Shown piece by piece: positions 1-11,929 of a stretch of 64,000 bases of DNA. The translations under genes and the position numbers were made by a program. Under the pieces are notes generated by a model that was given only the letters and a program-made list of their open reading frames with translations, did not search any database and was not told the origin of the DNA. The stretch spans positions 24,237,021-24,301,020 of the forward strand of contig CM030718.1 in the NCBI GenBank assembly GCA_017979445.1, written 5' to 3'. Numbering within the stretch: position 1 is the stretch's first letter; each line of letters starts with the position of its first letter. The stretch comes from Akebia trifoliata (taxonomy: Eukaryota; Streptophyta; Magnoliopsida; Ranunculales; Lardizabalaceae).

Positions 1-134
1 TTGAATTAGGACTCGATCGAATTAGGTCTAATACGGAAAGAGGAATGGTTTAGGTTGCAAACCACCTCTTTAGTACCAAGTAAGGACTCCAGCCCGTATC
101 CCACAAACTAGGCAGTTTTTAGTATGGAAATAGA

Positions 135-303
135 ATAATGCAGAAGTGATTGCAAGATTGTACCTCATATCGCATTTTCTTGACTTGGAAGTGTGTAGGT
201 ACTATAAATGCTTTTCATCGAGATACAAGTGAAATAACATTTCGGTTCCTTACATACTTCCACCTCAGGAAACTGCGATATGAGGTACAATCCCAAGGTC
301 ACT
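135..303. mobile_element. Palindromic MITE, 'AATGCTGAAGTGACC' family, copy 1
   Basis: Inverted ends: the left part reads like ATAATGCAGAAGTGATTGC and the right part, reverse-complemented, like CTCGCTAGAGTGACCTTGG. The arms continue as a near-palindrome around a central TCGAGATACAAG motif. There is no coding capacity. The same family recurs near 3213, 8942, 9142 and 9340. No clear target-site duplication was found, so the superfamily is not assigned. It abuts the (TA)n tract on its right. Confidence 0.6.
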
Positions 304-310
304 CTAGCGA

Positions 311-382
<72 letters not shown>
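311..382. repeat. (TA)n microsatellite, about 70 bp
   Basis: Uninterrupted TA dinucleotides between two MITEs. The long tyrosine/isoleucine reading frames across it are translations of the repeat, not genes. Similar tracts flank most of the GGG-N5-TTC elements in this window. Confidence 0.95.
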
Positions 383-384
<2 letters not shown>

Positions 385-388
385 GAAA

Positions 389-601
389 GAGTCATGATAA
401 TCACTACCCCACGTGGCACACTCAATCGACTCTCCTGACGTAACAAGTTTGAGAACTGTAGATTTGTATGTCTTGAGATACACATTTTTATGGGAAATTT
501 AATTTTGTATCTCGAGGCATACATATCTATGGTTTCCAAACTTGTCATGTCAAGAGAGTCGATTGAATGTGCCACATGGGGTAGTCAGATTATCACAATT
601 C
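389..601. mobile_element. Mutator-like MITE, GAGTCGTGAT family, copy 1
   Basis: Ends are GAGTCATGATAATC at left and, reverse-complemented, GAATTGTGATAATCTGAC at right. Long inverted arms contain ACGTGGCACACTCAATCGAC. Flanking 9-mers TATGGGAAA (380-388) and TATGGGGAA (602-610) match at 8 of 9 positions, the target-duplication length typical of the Mutator superfamily. The centre has the GATACA hairpin motif seen in other copies. No ORF. Confidence 0.8.
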
Positions 602-610
602 TATGGGGAA

Positions 611-2788
611 TGCTAACATCTAAGACCTCATGGGACGTTTATATTTTCCAACACATTCTTTTTTCAATAATATTTTTATTTATTTTGTCTTTTAATAAAA
701 AAAGATAGAGTTATGTTAGTCTTTTATATAAATATATTTATTATGCCCTTTTTAAATGTATTTATTATATATATAATTTGAATTGATATTATAAAATATC
801 TAATAAGATAATGGAATTTGGATATATGTTTAAAATATTTTTCAAATTTCAAAATTAAATTTGGGTATAAAGATTAAATTAAAAAGATTTGGATATTCTT
901 GTATTCGGTACGATTAATATCTCTACAATGATTATGTAAATTCTTTAGTGCTTCGTGTCTTGATTGTTGGTAGGTCAGGACCCACTTCATCGACTTAAAA
1001 ACAATAAGGGACAATAACGATAAAGGCCAAAGTTTTGAAAATACGGACTCTTTAGTACTCATTTTGTTGAAAATTAGTCTAACAAGTACTTTTTGAAGAT
1101 AAAATACAACCCTCCTTTCAACTAGGTTAAAAAAAAAAACTATTTGTTTGAGAACTTATCCCTCTATGTTTTGATGAATATTTGAGGTACTCTTAGGTTT
1201 AAAAACTTAACTCCACTCAAATGAGTCAAATAAAATTATATTAAATATATGAATATTTCAAAAATAATTTTTAATAAATAAAATATTTCTATATTTATTT
1301 TTTATAAAAATATTAATGATCAAATAATTTGATCAAAATTTTGACCTAATTCAGTGTATTTTTTATGTTACTCGACCAAGTTTACTCAAGAAGTTAGTTC
1401 ACTCAAGTTTGGGCCAAGTCATCTTCAAATCTAATTGAGTCAACTTAAAAAATCAATTTTTGCATATTACAATCGATTCGATTGAATTTTATAATGACTT
1501 GACCCCAAATTTGATGAAATTTACTTACCAATTCAACTTATTCAAGTTAGATAAAAAATACATCAACTTAGGTACAAAATTTGACCGAGTTATTAGATTA
1601 TATGTGATAATTATGAAGGAAAAAAATAAATATTTTATTATTTAAAAAATATTTTTAAATATTAGTATATTAATTAATTGTGATAAATGACCCTTCAAGT
1701 AGAGAAAAATGGCCCTTTAATTGTTGTGTCAACAGTGTCAGACTTATTGACTTATTATGAGGAATATGAAGTGCTGTACTGTGTACCTTGGCTCAACGAC
1801 AAACTTTGTACTTGTATTTATTGTTTGGGAGAATAGCGGGAAAGATCAAAATTTTAAATTTATGTACAAAAAGACCCCTCTTAAAAAATATGGGTTCTTT
1901 GATACTCACTTTGTCCTATATTCGGAAATTATTATTTTGTGAGTCAAATTTGATGAAATTACAATTCCAGATAACTATTCATTTTAATTTCCAAAACGTG
2001 AACATGAGAAATCACAGGTGTTTCAAGTGATGAGATTGTAGGTTTAAAGTGACAATCTCAGTGATTTGTAAAGTGACGATCTCATTAAAAGTAGTGAAAC
2101 TTGTAAGATAGTCACTTGAAACCTCAGAGTTTATGACTTATTTTTGAAATTATCACTTTAAAACCTCTGATATAGTTATCATGCATATTTTGTTAATGAA
2201 AATGAATAAAGGAGTTGAAATCGTAATTCCATCAAAAGTTAGTCACATTTTCGTAAATCTCCACAAAATTCTCCCTATTTTTTAAAATTCAAAAAATTCA
2301 CTAATTAAAAATCCAACTTATTAAATTGATGAATTATTCAACGATTTGTCAACATTATCCCAGATTTATCTTTAAAAATTTTCTATAACCCCACCCCACC
2401 CCACCTAAAAAAAATAAAAAACTCTGATATCAAATAATAAGAACATGGATCAAATCAATAGAATATACAATTAAATCGAGATTAACAATGAAGGATAGGA
2501 GAAATTCGACAGTTCTAAGCCATCATATCTGGAAACATCAAGAATTTTGATGGTCCTAAGACCATCAAAATTCAATTTCTAAAATTCGTGGGCCTTGGCC
2601 CGTCAATTTTTTCTATCAAAATTTTCAATTTTCACGTGGTGTGAGCCCCGATTCTTCGAATATACACCACATGCAATTAAATTATACATTTACATTGAAG
2701 GAAGCATATACTTTATTTTTTATTTTATTTTAATTTTTTATTGATTAAATAAGCTTATACTTCATGCCAACTTTTAACCTTTCTTTAA
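611..2788. other. Intergenic AT-rich region, no gene seen
   Basis: Only short, low-complexity reading frames are present. 2480-2641 resembles the 3' part of the CACTA-like MITE family (GGGCCTTGGCCCGTCAATTT, then TTTTCACGTGGTG) but lacks a recognisable left end. Fragments near 1000-1070 and 1840-1930 share wording (an 'ACTCTTTAGTACTCATTTTG'-like stretch) and are probably eroded copies of one repeat. 1985-2170 contains repeated 'GTGACAATCTCA'-like words on both strands. No RNA gene recognised. Confidence 0.6.
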
Positions 2789-3087
2789 GGTTGTGTTTGG
2801 AGTGACAGAAGTGAAGAGAAGAGAAGAGAAAATAAATGTGTTTCTCTCTATTTCTCCTGTTTGGATTGTTAAGTGGGGAGAGAAGATGAGAGAAAAAAAA
2901 GGTGAGTTTTCTTTCTCTCCAAAAATGGAGAGAACCCCTTATAAATGTTTTATATTTCCAACTCCGCCCCTAGATCTCTTTTAAAATTCTAAAATTATCT
3001 CAAGTTTTCTCTTGTCAATCCAAACGTGATGGAGAGAAATTGAGTCTCTCTTCTCTTCTCTCCACTTCTCTCAATCCAAACATAACT
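2789..3087. mobile_element. Tourist-like (PIF/Harbinger-type) MITE
   Basis: Terminal inverted repeats begin GGTTGTGTTTGGAGTG and, reverse-complemented on the right, AGTTATGTTTGGATTG, followed by GAGAAGAGAAGAG-rich arms. It is flanked by TAA on both sides (2786-2788 and 3088-3090), the 3-bp TAA/TTA duplication typical of Tourist elements. The 'TGTTTGG' tip is also characteristic. The small reading frame inside is repeat sequence. Confidence 0.75.
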
Positions 3088-3212
3088 TAAGAGTTTTCTT
3101 TGATTGATGAGAATTTTTTTTAGGAAAAATGAATTCCTGCATAAAAGATATATAATTTTTTTTAAATAAAATAAAAAAATTACAAATGTTTAATTATAAG
3201 TATAAAAAAAAT

Positions 3213-3361
3213 TAATGCTGAAGTGACCTCAATGAAGACACACGGGAGACATCTTGATGTGGTGGCTCGCACATGTCCATAAATATGTTTTAAAATGTAT
3301 TTATGAATATGTGCACGCCATCACGTCAAGATGTCCTCACTGAAGTCGTTCTAGCATTAAT
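3213..3361. mobile_element. Palindromic MITE, 'AATGCTGAAGTGACC' family, copy 2
   Basis: It begins TTAATGCTGAAGTGACCTCA and ends GTCGTTCTAGCATTAAT, with arms containing GACATCTTGATGTGGTGGC and its complement. Shorter than its relatives. Non-coding. Confidence 0.6.
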
Positions 3362-4779
3362 ATTCTATAAAAATAATAAAAAAGATAATTGATTTATAAA
3401 TTATTTTCTTGAAACACTTAAAAAAAAAAAAAATTTCTGAGAGAGAGAGACGTGGCACCCACTTTCCTCCTCTCATAATTTTCATGGAGAAAATTATATA
3501 AAAAAAGTAGTCAGAATCTTTTGGAGGCTTTTTTTTTTTTTTATGAGAAGAAAAGTTCTTCGAATGGAACGTAGAAAGTTGGACAAAAAGCCTGGAGAAG
3601 AGAGAATCCACTTTTTTTGGGGTTTGTTTGCTTTCTAAAGATCCTAATACGTGTCAACATCTGATCTCTCTTTTGAAAAAAAGCATGAAACCGACCTTAC
3701 ACAAGTTTATCCACCTATAGTGATGTGTATGTGGTGGTTAGCTTCTTTTCTTTCTGTGCTTATCTTATTATTTTATATGAAACAAATGTCCCAAATCTTA
3801 TGGTTGTCAACATGGTCACATAAATTTTTGGATTTTTTTCCTAACTTTTGAAAAATTCTCCAATTAAATAGTTGATGACAAATTAGTTGGTAATTTATAG
3901 ATTAACTAGAGTTCGTCCGTGACTCTGACACGAACATTCTCTTTGGGGTTGAGAGAGTAAAAGTAAAAATAAATAAAGTTGGACGGATATTATTAAAAAT
4001 CTTTGATGTTAAAGAGGGAAAAAGATGATAAATAATAAAATTTAAAATATATTATTAAGAAATATAATAAAATAAAATGAATTAAAGGGGTAAAAGACGA
4101 AATATAATAAAATTGGGGAGGGTATAATTGAAAAAAAAAGGTAAATTTGGAGGGATATTATTGAAAAAAGTGAGGAGGAGGAAAGGAGAAAAAAATCAAT
4201 AAAGTTGAAAGGGTGAAGATGCAAGGGTGAGAATGAGCTGTTTATATCTCATAAGTGTAGCAATGGTAGAACCTACATTTGTGTTTTATTATATGTAAAA
4301 TTTGTATACTTCATTCTCAAATATTTTTTTCTTCAACAATCAAATTTCAAGAATAAGATACGTATCTTAGGGAGGTTAAAGATGATAAATTAGAAACCCA
4401 AAATCATTATTTGTTTAATTTCCAAAATAAAATTTGAATTTTTTATGAAATTTTCAAAAAACTCATTTGAATCAATCAACTCTAATCTTCACCAAATAAT
4501 TGTAGAACTCAAACTTGGGGTATTGTGGGTGCTTCGTGATCCATCTCGGGGAAATAAAATTTGACGGATGAACTCCTCAAGAAGTGCCACATATACCTTC
4601 ACCAATCAATCGTAAACACATACAATATAGAGAAGAAGGTAACAAAAGAGATTTTATGAGGTTTGTTGACTCCAAAGACTACGTCACTAGTTTCCCTAGG
4701 AATCCTTCCTCTTTCCCAACCACCATTTTCTTAGATTACTCTTACAATGGTATAATACATTCTTTCAAATAGATAAAAT
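3362..4779. other. Intergenic AT-rich region, no gene seen
   Basis: Contains poly-A/T runs (3420-3432, 3529-3542) and low-complexity frames only. No domain, RNA gene or clear transposon end was recognised. Confidence 0.6.
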
Positions 4780-4970
4780 AATGCTGATTTTATAACTCAA
4801 CTTGGCAAAATAACTCAAAAACTCATCGACGTGGCATCTGTAAAGAGTCGTAGATTTTTTTGCCTCAGGATACACAACTGCACATATTAGAAAAACTATG
4901 ATTCTTTGCACATGCCATGTCGGTGAGTTTTTGAGATATCTTATCTGGGTAAGTTAGAAAATCATCACAC
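4780..4970. mobile_element. Palindromic MITE, 'AATGCTGATTTT' family, copy 1
   Basis: The left end AATGCTGATTTTATAACTC pairs with the right end, reverse-complemented GTGATGATTTTCTAACTTAC. The inner arms share CTCAAAAACTCATCGACGTGG and its complement. The centre carries the GGATACACAACTGCACAT hairpin motif. Related to the copy at 28574. No confident target duplication. Confidence 0.55.
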
Positions 4971-5396
4971 TTGATAAAAACATCTAACACTAGAAAGGAA
5001 TCAAAATAAAGTAACTCTTCTTAAGAAAAAAAATCCATATTGGGATTCCCTCTCTCTTTCATCTCTTTGATTTTTTATAGTATAGATACAGGTTCGGTGC
5101 CACTTTGAACTAAGAATGTCACCGGACACTTACTTCTTATTAATTCATGGTTGTTTGGTTCAAAATACAAAAATGAGTGAAATACAAACGAATCTTAAAG
5201 AGAGTTGAAAGGGGCGTAAAGAATCTAATATTGATTTACCTTCTCTTGTGCTTCACGAGTCGAGGCTCAAAACCTCACGTTAAGTGTTGTCCATGGAGAA
5301 ACTCATTTTGTAAACTTTATGAGTTAAGGACTCTACATGAGTCTTAAAGCCCTAATTATAGGGGATCCAATCTCAATAATGACATGTGGTATAGTA
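4971..5396. other. Intergenic, no gene seen
   Basis: No recognisable coding or repeat structure apart from the 8-bp target duplication of the next element at its right edge. Confidence 0.5.
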
Positions 5397-5404
5397 GATA
5401 TACC

Positions 5405-6366
5405 TCGGGGCACAACTTGGTTTGGTCTGGGTCCAAATCATAATCGATTCCACTATATAAGAATTAGAACCAAATTGAAATACCAGTAGAACCAAATCAA
5501 ATCGAACTAATGTCGATTTGGTTCGATTTGATTCTATGGATTCCTAATATCCTATAAACCTACTTGGAAGTAGGGGTGTTAATGGATTAGTTCCAATTTG
5601 GGGCCTAAGGTATTAAGTTAGAATCATAACCATTATATTTTTTCTGTTTTAGTTTTGTCGGTTTTGATTCTAATCCCAAAATAAATAGAACTGTAACCAT
5701 AAAAAAATACAAGTACCCATCAGTTTCGATTCTCAAGAATCAAATGAGAAATAAATTATTTCAAATCATTATAATAATAAAAAAATTCTTTTCAAAAAAT
5801 TAATATATTATCTACAAAATTATTAACTTAGTTATAATTTGTTATGCTAAAGATATAAATTAATGATTTTTTTAAAATAAAAAATTATCCTCTTTAAAAC
5901 TAATAAATCATTAGAAGAGACAATTCATTAAATAGTCTTTACTAGAAAGAGAAATGATGAAATAAATTAAAAAATTGAAAAATTTTATATAACATGCATT
6001 GATTTGAAATAAAATAATTCCTTAAATAGTCTATAGTATAAAGAGAAATGACAAAATAAATTGATTCCCATTCCTAATAAATTATTAATCTATGCATTAA
6101 AAAACTCATTAATTTATCTATTAAAAATTCATTAATCTATATCTTAACTCTTAAAATAATTTATAATAAATTAAGAAATATAATAATTTATTATATAAGG
6201 ATTTGATTCGATTCTATATAAGCCTTGAATCGATAATCAAATTGAGTTGATCGATTCTCTATTTTCTTAATCTAGAACCCAACCACAACTTATTCCAAAC
6301 CAAATCAGTCCAAAGCTATTTATTTGATTCGATTCTCGATTTGAACTAGACCAAATTGCACCCCTA
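5405..6366. mobile_element. Non-autonomous hAT-like element (962 bp)
   Basis: The terminus TCGGGGCACAACTTGGTTTG at left matches TAGGGGTGCAATTTGGTCTA at right (reverse complement). The flanks carry a perfect 8-bp duplication GATATACC (5397-5404 and 6367-6374). An 8-bp duplication plus TAGGGGTG-type ends point to the hAT superfamily. The interior is rich in GGTTCGATTTGATTC-like words on both strands. No transposase frame is visible, so it is non-autonomous. A second copy with different flanks lies at 19637-20155. Confidence 0.85.
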
Positions 6367-6723
6367 GATATACCTCGGTGTACATCTCGTGATACAACTG
6401 GTTGGTGCCATACAAAGGCACAAAGAGTCCACATGAGAGAGATATTTTATCCTTCAAGAACAGTGGATTATGTAGTAATATAACTATAAATAAATTAAAT
6501 AGAGCAAAAAAAATAAAGCCCACCACTTTCCATCCACCTATCAAGCTTTTTAAAGTAAGTAAGCTTTTTAAAATAGAAATCATGAGAAAATTAAAGCTAC
6601 CCCATCATTATGAGTCCACGTGTTGATGTTGGAGTTGAAGGCCTACCACAAATCAATGGGTTTGCTGTCTCCATCGTGTCGTGCACCTGGAATATTGCCA
6701 TAAGCACGTGTACATAAATTAAA

Positions 6724-6957
6724 GAGTCGTGATTATATGACTCGCCAGGTGGCATACTCAATCGACTCTCTGATGTGATAAGTTTGGGAACCGTAGATCT
6801 GTATGTCTCGAAATGCACGATTGCACTTCCCCATAAAAAAGTGTATCTCGAGAGAGCCGTGTGTATGAGACGTACAGATTAATTAACGGTTGTCAAACTT
6901 GTCCACGTTAGGGAGTCAATTGAGTATGCCACCTTACGAGTTATAGTATCAGGACTT
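6724..6957. mobile_element. Mutator-like MITE, GAGTCGTGAT family, copy 2
   Basis: Starts GAGTCGTGATTATATGACTC. The arms contain GGTGGCATACTCAATCGACT and the inverted counterpart near 6913-6933. The flanks are a perfect 9-bp duplication TAAATTAAA (6715-6723 and 6958-6966), diagnostic of a Mutator-type insertion. Non-coding. Confidence 0.88.
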
Positions 6958-6966
6958 TAAATTAAA

Positions 6967-7417
6967 ATGTTAGTAATCAATTACATATACTTTTATTTCA
7001 TTCTTAAATCAAATGTTTGGTTGTCGAAGATCGTTATATCGATGAGGGACATACGATGAGACTAGTGAAAATAAAAAGGGAAAATATAATAAAACGAAAG
7101 TGAAACCAATCATAAAGAAAATTTGAGTAGAGTAATGGATCTTTGGAATTATTCTTTTAAAACGATATTACGATCATATATAGACGTTTGGGTGATGCGA
7201 AAGAAGTCATTATCCATGTCTCTTGGTGATAAGGATTAAAGAAGTTAATATTACGATCCGGTTAATCTACCACCTAACTTACGTGGAAGTCGGGCCTAAC
7301 TTAAATGGAAGTTCAATATTACAATCAAATGCATGTTTGACAATTTGTTCCACACTTTGTACAATTTAGAATTTAAAATCAATTGTCATAATGTCAATCA
7401 ATATATGTATATATATA
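6967..7417. other. Intergenic, no gene seen
   Basis: Unremarkable AT-rich sequence ending in a short TA tract. Confidence 0.5.
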
Positions 7418-7720
7418 GGGTGACTTTTGGAGGTCCTAAAAAGAGTTAAACATTTTTTCAATGTGTGGGTTAGAAGTTTCGGAATGGACTGATTTTTTGT
7501 GTGGATTATCTTTTAATCATAGAGATTTACAAAAATCTGACGGTACACAATTCTTCAACTTGTAAACTAGGGTTAGAAGGTTTAGAATGAGTCGATTTTT
7601 GGTTAGGATGATTTCTTTACCATAGAAAACATTCTCACCAAAAAAATCAGTTCATTCCAAAACTTCTAACTCATATTTTAAAAAATGTTTGACTCTCTTT
7701 AGGGTCTCCGAACACTTTCC
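7418..7720. mobile_element. Diverged TA-targeting Mutator-like MITE (element 0)
   Basis: Begins GGGTGACTTTTGGAGGTCC and ends, reverse-complemented, GGAAAGTGTTCGGAGACC. The core has the GTTAGAAGTTTCGGAATG / CATTCCAAAACTTCTAAC arms found in the 20-24 kb array. Both sides are (TA)n. It is shorter (303 bp) and more decayed than the others. Confidence 0.7.
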
Positions 7721-7837
7721 ATATATATATATATAGGGAGTATCCCCACCTTTAGTGAGAGTAACTTATTTTTTATTTTAGATTTTAGAATGCAAAATCA
7801 AGCGTAATTTTATCGATCGTATATATATATATATATA

Positions 7838-8218
7838 GGGAAATGTTCAGCACCCTAAGTTTTACCACACACTTTAACAAACGTTTTTTGTCCTACATGG
7901 GTTAGAAGTTTTGGAATGAGCTGATTTTTAGTGAGGATGATCTCTATGATTAGAAGATCATCCTCCCCAAAAATCAGCCCATTCCGAAATGTTTAGCCCC
8001 ATGTTTACACGTTGAAAAATCGTGGACCGTCCATTTTTTGTAAATCAATTTTGATGGGGTTAGAAGTTTTGGAATGAGCTGATTTTTGGTGAGGATGATC
8101 TCCTCACCATAGAGATCATCCTCACCAAAAATCAGCTCATTCCGAAACTTCTAACCCATGTAAGACAAAACGCGTTTGTTAAAGTGTGTGGTAAAACTAA
8201 GGGTGGCGAACGGGACCC
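7838..8218. mobile_element. TA-targeting Mutator-like MITE (element 1, 381 bp)
   Basis: Left tip GGGAAATGTTCAGCACCC, right tip (reverse complement) GGGTCCCGTTCGCCACCC, core with two long hairpins. (TA)n lies on both sides (7820-7837 and 8219-8241). Nearly the same sequence as elements 5, 6, 8, 9 and 10 of the array. No ORF. Confidence 0.9.
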
Positions 8219-8241
8219 ATATATATATATATATATATATA

Positions 8242-8940
8242 TTTAGCCCACCTTTGGTGAGACTAATCTTTCAGGGGCCGTACGTACCATCCCACCCTAT
8301 CACGTGTTAAAACAAGTAAGTGGTTACATTTCTTTGGAGGGGCATGCATGTAGAGACTCGAAGTCATGACCTGAAGAGCACACACAATCGCTTCTTAACA
8401 TCTCAGTTAAACCCCCCCCCCCCCCCCCCCCGCGGTGGTATCGATCAAATGTTTATAAATACTATGATCAATTTTTTCACTTATTAGTTAGATTTGCTGT
8501 TCAATGGATCTGATTTAAAGAGCATAAACATTTTGTCTGTATAAGCTTACATAGTAAATTATTCCTTGATTAAGATATTTTCTTGACCACATTTAAAGTC
8601 TGGAAAGTGTTGCCGACATTTAAGGAAGTAAACGTTAAAATAAGAACGTTAGTATCTTAAGAAACAAGTAGAAGGGAAGGGAAATGGTCGTCGCAGCCAT
8701 GATTTTAAAAGAGGTCAGCTATTGGCACCCCAACTTATACTTATTTTATTTTAATTATCTAAATTATTTATCACACCCCAATTAAAGATTAAAACACATT
8801 CTTCAAACATTACAAAAGTTTTGCTCAAATTATAATCTAAATATTATAATATTTTTTAAAGAAATTCTGTAGTTATTTATCTTTATGATCAGTCTCATAT
8901 AATATCCTAAACCCAAATAATAGAAAGAATCGTACTGGAA
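8242..8940. other. Intergenic, with a 20-base poly-C tract
   Basis: No gene seen. 8412-8431 is an uninterrupted run of 20 C residues followed by GCGGTGG. Read on the minus strand, the sequence next to it (CATGACTTCGAGTCTC) loosely resembles a pol III B box, so a decayed tRNA-derived SINE is possible but unproven. Confidence 0.45.
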
Positions 8941-8941
8941 T

Positions 8942-9112
8942 GACCTCAAGATTGGACCTCATATCGTATGTCTTGATGTGAAGTGGATATGAACCATAAA
9001 TGCTTTTCACTTGTATCTCGAGGAAAGCATTTATGATTTACACACATTTTCATGCTAGGATGTGCGATGTGAGATCCAATCTTGAAGTCATTTCAACATT
9101 ATTCTAATAGAA
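8942..9112. mobile_element. Palindromic MITE, 'AATGCTGAAGTGACC' family, copy 3
   Basis: Arms: TGGAATGACCTCAAGATTGG and, inverted, CCAATCTTGAAGTCATTTCA. The centre contains CTTGTATCTCGAGG. First of three copies in a row within 600 bp. Confidence 0.65.
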
Positions 9113-9141
9113 ATCTAATTAAAAAAATAAAAATAAAAATA

Positions 9142-9317
9142 AATAATGCTGAAGTGACCTTAGGCTGAAATTTCATATCACACTTTTTGACGTGAAAGTG
9201 TTTTGGAATCATGGATGCTTTTCGTCGAGATACGAGTGAAAAAACATCTATTGTTTTTATCTACTTTCACTTCAAGAACTGAGATATGGGATTCTAGCTT
9301 GAGATCATTCTAGCACG
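9142..9317. mobile_element. Palindromic MITE, 'AATGCTGAAGTGACC' family, copy 4
   Basis: Starts AATAATGCTGAAGTGACCTT and ends GATCATTCTAGCACGATT. The central motif is TCGAGATACGAG. Non-coding. Confidence 0.65.
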
Positions 9318-9339
9318 ATTCAGAAAAAGAAAAACAAAA

Positions 9340-9516
9340 TTAATGCTGAAGTGACCTCTAGATTGGACCTCACACTACACACCCTGACGTGAAAGTGTTT
9401 GGGAACCAAAAATGATTTTCCTTGAGATATGAGTGAAAAAACATCTATGATTCCTATTCACTTTCATGTCAAGATGTACTATATGAGGTTTAGTCTTGAG
9501 GTCACTCCAGCACAAC
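9340..9516. mobile_element. Palindromic MITE, 'AATGCTGAAGTGACC' family, copy 5
   Basis: Starts TTAATGCTGAAGTGACCTC and ends GAGGTCACTCCAGCACAAC, an almost perfect terminal inverted repeat. The arms include the GACGTGAAAGTG / CACTTTCATGTC pair. Confidence 0.7.
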
Positions 9517-11500
9517 TCAAAAAAAAAAAAAATGATAGAGCTTCTATTTGCACCCCAACTTTTACTTAGTCTCAATCATTCACTTATCAAATTATTTTTC
9601 TTCATGTATACCTTTATTTACCTCATTCAATTTGATTAATATCCATTGATACATCTATAAGTATATACATGTTTTGATAATAAACAAGTACTAAAATGCA
9701 TATATGACCTTTTTGATAAGTATCTAAAAAGGTAAAACTTTTGTAAAATACGTGACCATTTCAGTAAAACACCAAAATAAAGGTGATTAAATTTTAAATG
9801 GTGTAGGTGATTTTTATACCAAAACTACCCTCATTGGATGATGATCAAACCTTCTAAACAATTTTTTTTGTTAAACAGCCAGAATCTAAGGCATGATTGT
9901 AGAGATTTTTTTTATTTTTTATTTTATAGATTAAAGCTTCTTATTCAAGTAAACTTGGTTCAAGGAGCTCCAACACATGGTGTTCATTGACTAAATGGGT
10001 AAGAAAAAAAAAAAAGATTAGGTACAAGTGTATGCCATTTACCCATTTCTCTTGATATAGATAATAGATTAGGTCCAACTTTTTAGTTGACAATCTTTAT
10101 TTACCATATTTACATTTTTTTGCCCCTTAAAGTTGAGAAAACTTTTTGTAAATCTTTTTTTCCCCAATTTTATTACAAATTCCTACTTGATGTGGTCTAA
10201 TACACTTTTAAAAATTATTTGAACTTTAAGATTCAACAAAAAGGGGTCAATCAACTAAATTGGCAAATTACTCTGATTTTTTTTTCCTTCTAAAATTAAA
10301 AAAAAATTGCCAGACAGATTCAATCAATTTCATCAGTAAATTAATTGATGATTTACAAATTAATCCTCCCTTCAATTTCAAGATTCTATCTTCTTCAACC
10401 TTCAAATCTCAAGATCAAGATTAAGGTTTTTAACCCAATAAAAAGATTAAATGTGATGGGTATTTGAAAAGAAATCCAAAAATGTTACTAAATATTTCTC
10501 AAATTGTTTTCTTTAACTTTCCTCAGTAATTGTCGAATCCTAAATTGGTTACGATGGACCATACTACCACTTATTTTAAATGATTAAAATATCTTTATTT
10601 AAAAAATTATTCTTTATCAATTGATTTTCATTCATCTCTAATTTCTTTTCTTCCTATTTTGTTTTTTTCTCTTTGACTAAATCCTTAACTCTTTTATCTT
10701 TTATCTTTATCTTTTCTTACTTTTATTTTAGTCGTATTAGAATATAATTGAATAGTAATAAGTGTATGAAATCATTTTAGTCACGCCATAAGATAAGGAC
10801 ATGTGCCATATTGCAATAAAACGAAGAGTCCACTTAAAAGAAAGCTTTTTTCAAGCCCATAAGCCAAAACAATAAGTAACTAAACTATAAATCCTAAGCT
10901 AGGAGTGAGAATAGAACGATGAACCACAGTCAAGTAAAAAAGAATTAAATAAATCAATTTAAAACTTGAAACGCACCTAGGGTCTAGTGAATATCCAAGA
11001 TAGGTCTAATAGAAACAAAAGTTCCTTCTTAAAAGCAAACCTTTTTATTCGTAAATACATAGTTGAGCTCAAATCACAATCTCCAAACTCATACTCAACT
11101 AGACCTACAACATGTGAAACAATCTCAAGTTGACATATAAAATCGAGCACGTTCAAAATAAGTACAAGAAAGATCTGAATCAGATTGAGAGGATACTATA
11201 TTTCAGGAATATTTCTCACATTTAAGTAACCTGCAACACTTACACATCAGACAAAAAATCTCTCAAAAGTGAGGGGTTCATCTCCTGAAGTACTTAAGTG
11301 CCTCCCTAACAAAACAGATCATCTAATCAACCGTGTGGTGACACATGTCCGAGAATATTCATTTATATAAGACAAACCAACAAGTAGAAAAAGGGGTTAG
11401 AAGTTGGTGAGTGGGAAAAATACTAATTGGTTGAAAGAGAATGGGAGAGAAAGATCTCATAGAAGAAAAATCATTCTGGAAGTCTATTGTTTACTTTCTT
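9517..11500. other. Intergenic AT-rich region, no gene seen
   Basis: No conserved reading frame, RNA gene or clear transposon terminus recognised. Several poly-A/T runs are present. Confidence 0.55.
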
Positions 11501-11509
11501 CTCTATTTA

Positions 11510-11920
11510 GGGGGCGGTTCAAGGGCCATATGAGAAAACATATGAAAAAACTTTCGTTTTTCAAAATAAGAGTTAGAGGTTTTGGATTGAGCTGATTTTT
11601 TGCAAGGATGGTCACTATGATGAAAAGATCATCCTCACAAAAAATCAGCTCAATCAGAAACTTCTAAATCCATCAAAAGTGATTTACAAATTAATGATAA
11701 AAATTGGTAAAAAATCGACGGTCCACATTCTAAATCACTTTTAATGGGGTTAGAAGTTTCAGATTTGGCTGATTTTTTTTTTTTTGGATGATCTTCCCAT
11801 CATAAAGATCATCCTCACAAAAAATCAACTCAATCCAAAATTTCTAACCCATATTTTAAAATTTTATTAAAAACGAAAGTTTTTACATATGTTTTCTCAT
11901 ATGGCCCTTGAACCTGACCC
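11510..11920. mobile_element. Mutator-like MITE with perfect 9-bp target duplication (411 bp)
   Basis: Left tip GGGGGCGGTTCAAGGGCC, right tip (reverse complement) GGGTCAGGTTCAAGGGCC, both followed by ATATGAGAAAACATATG. The inner core has the GTTAGAGGTTTTGGATTGAG / CTGATTTTT hairpins shared with the TA-array elements. Perfect 9-bp duplication CTCTATTTA at 11501-11509 and 11921-11929. The insertion is in a T/A-rich but non-microsatellite site, which makes the duplication readable. Confidence 0.9.
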
Positions 11921-11929
11921 CTCTATTTA

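Noticed and set aside
150..575. Open frames on both strands across the TA tract
   Set aside because: The isoleucine-tyrosine runs are translations of (TA)n and the remainder is MITE arms read on opposite strands.
8330..8450. tRNA gene or SINE on the minus strand
   Set aside because: Only a loose B-box-like word is present; no cloverleaf could be drawn.
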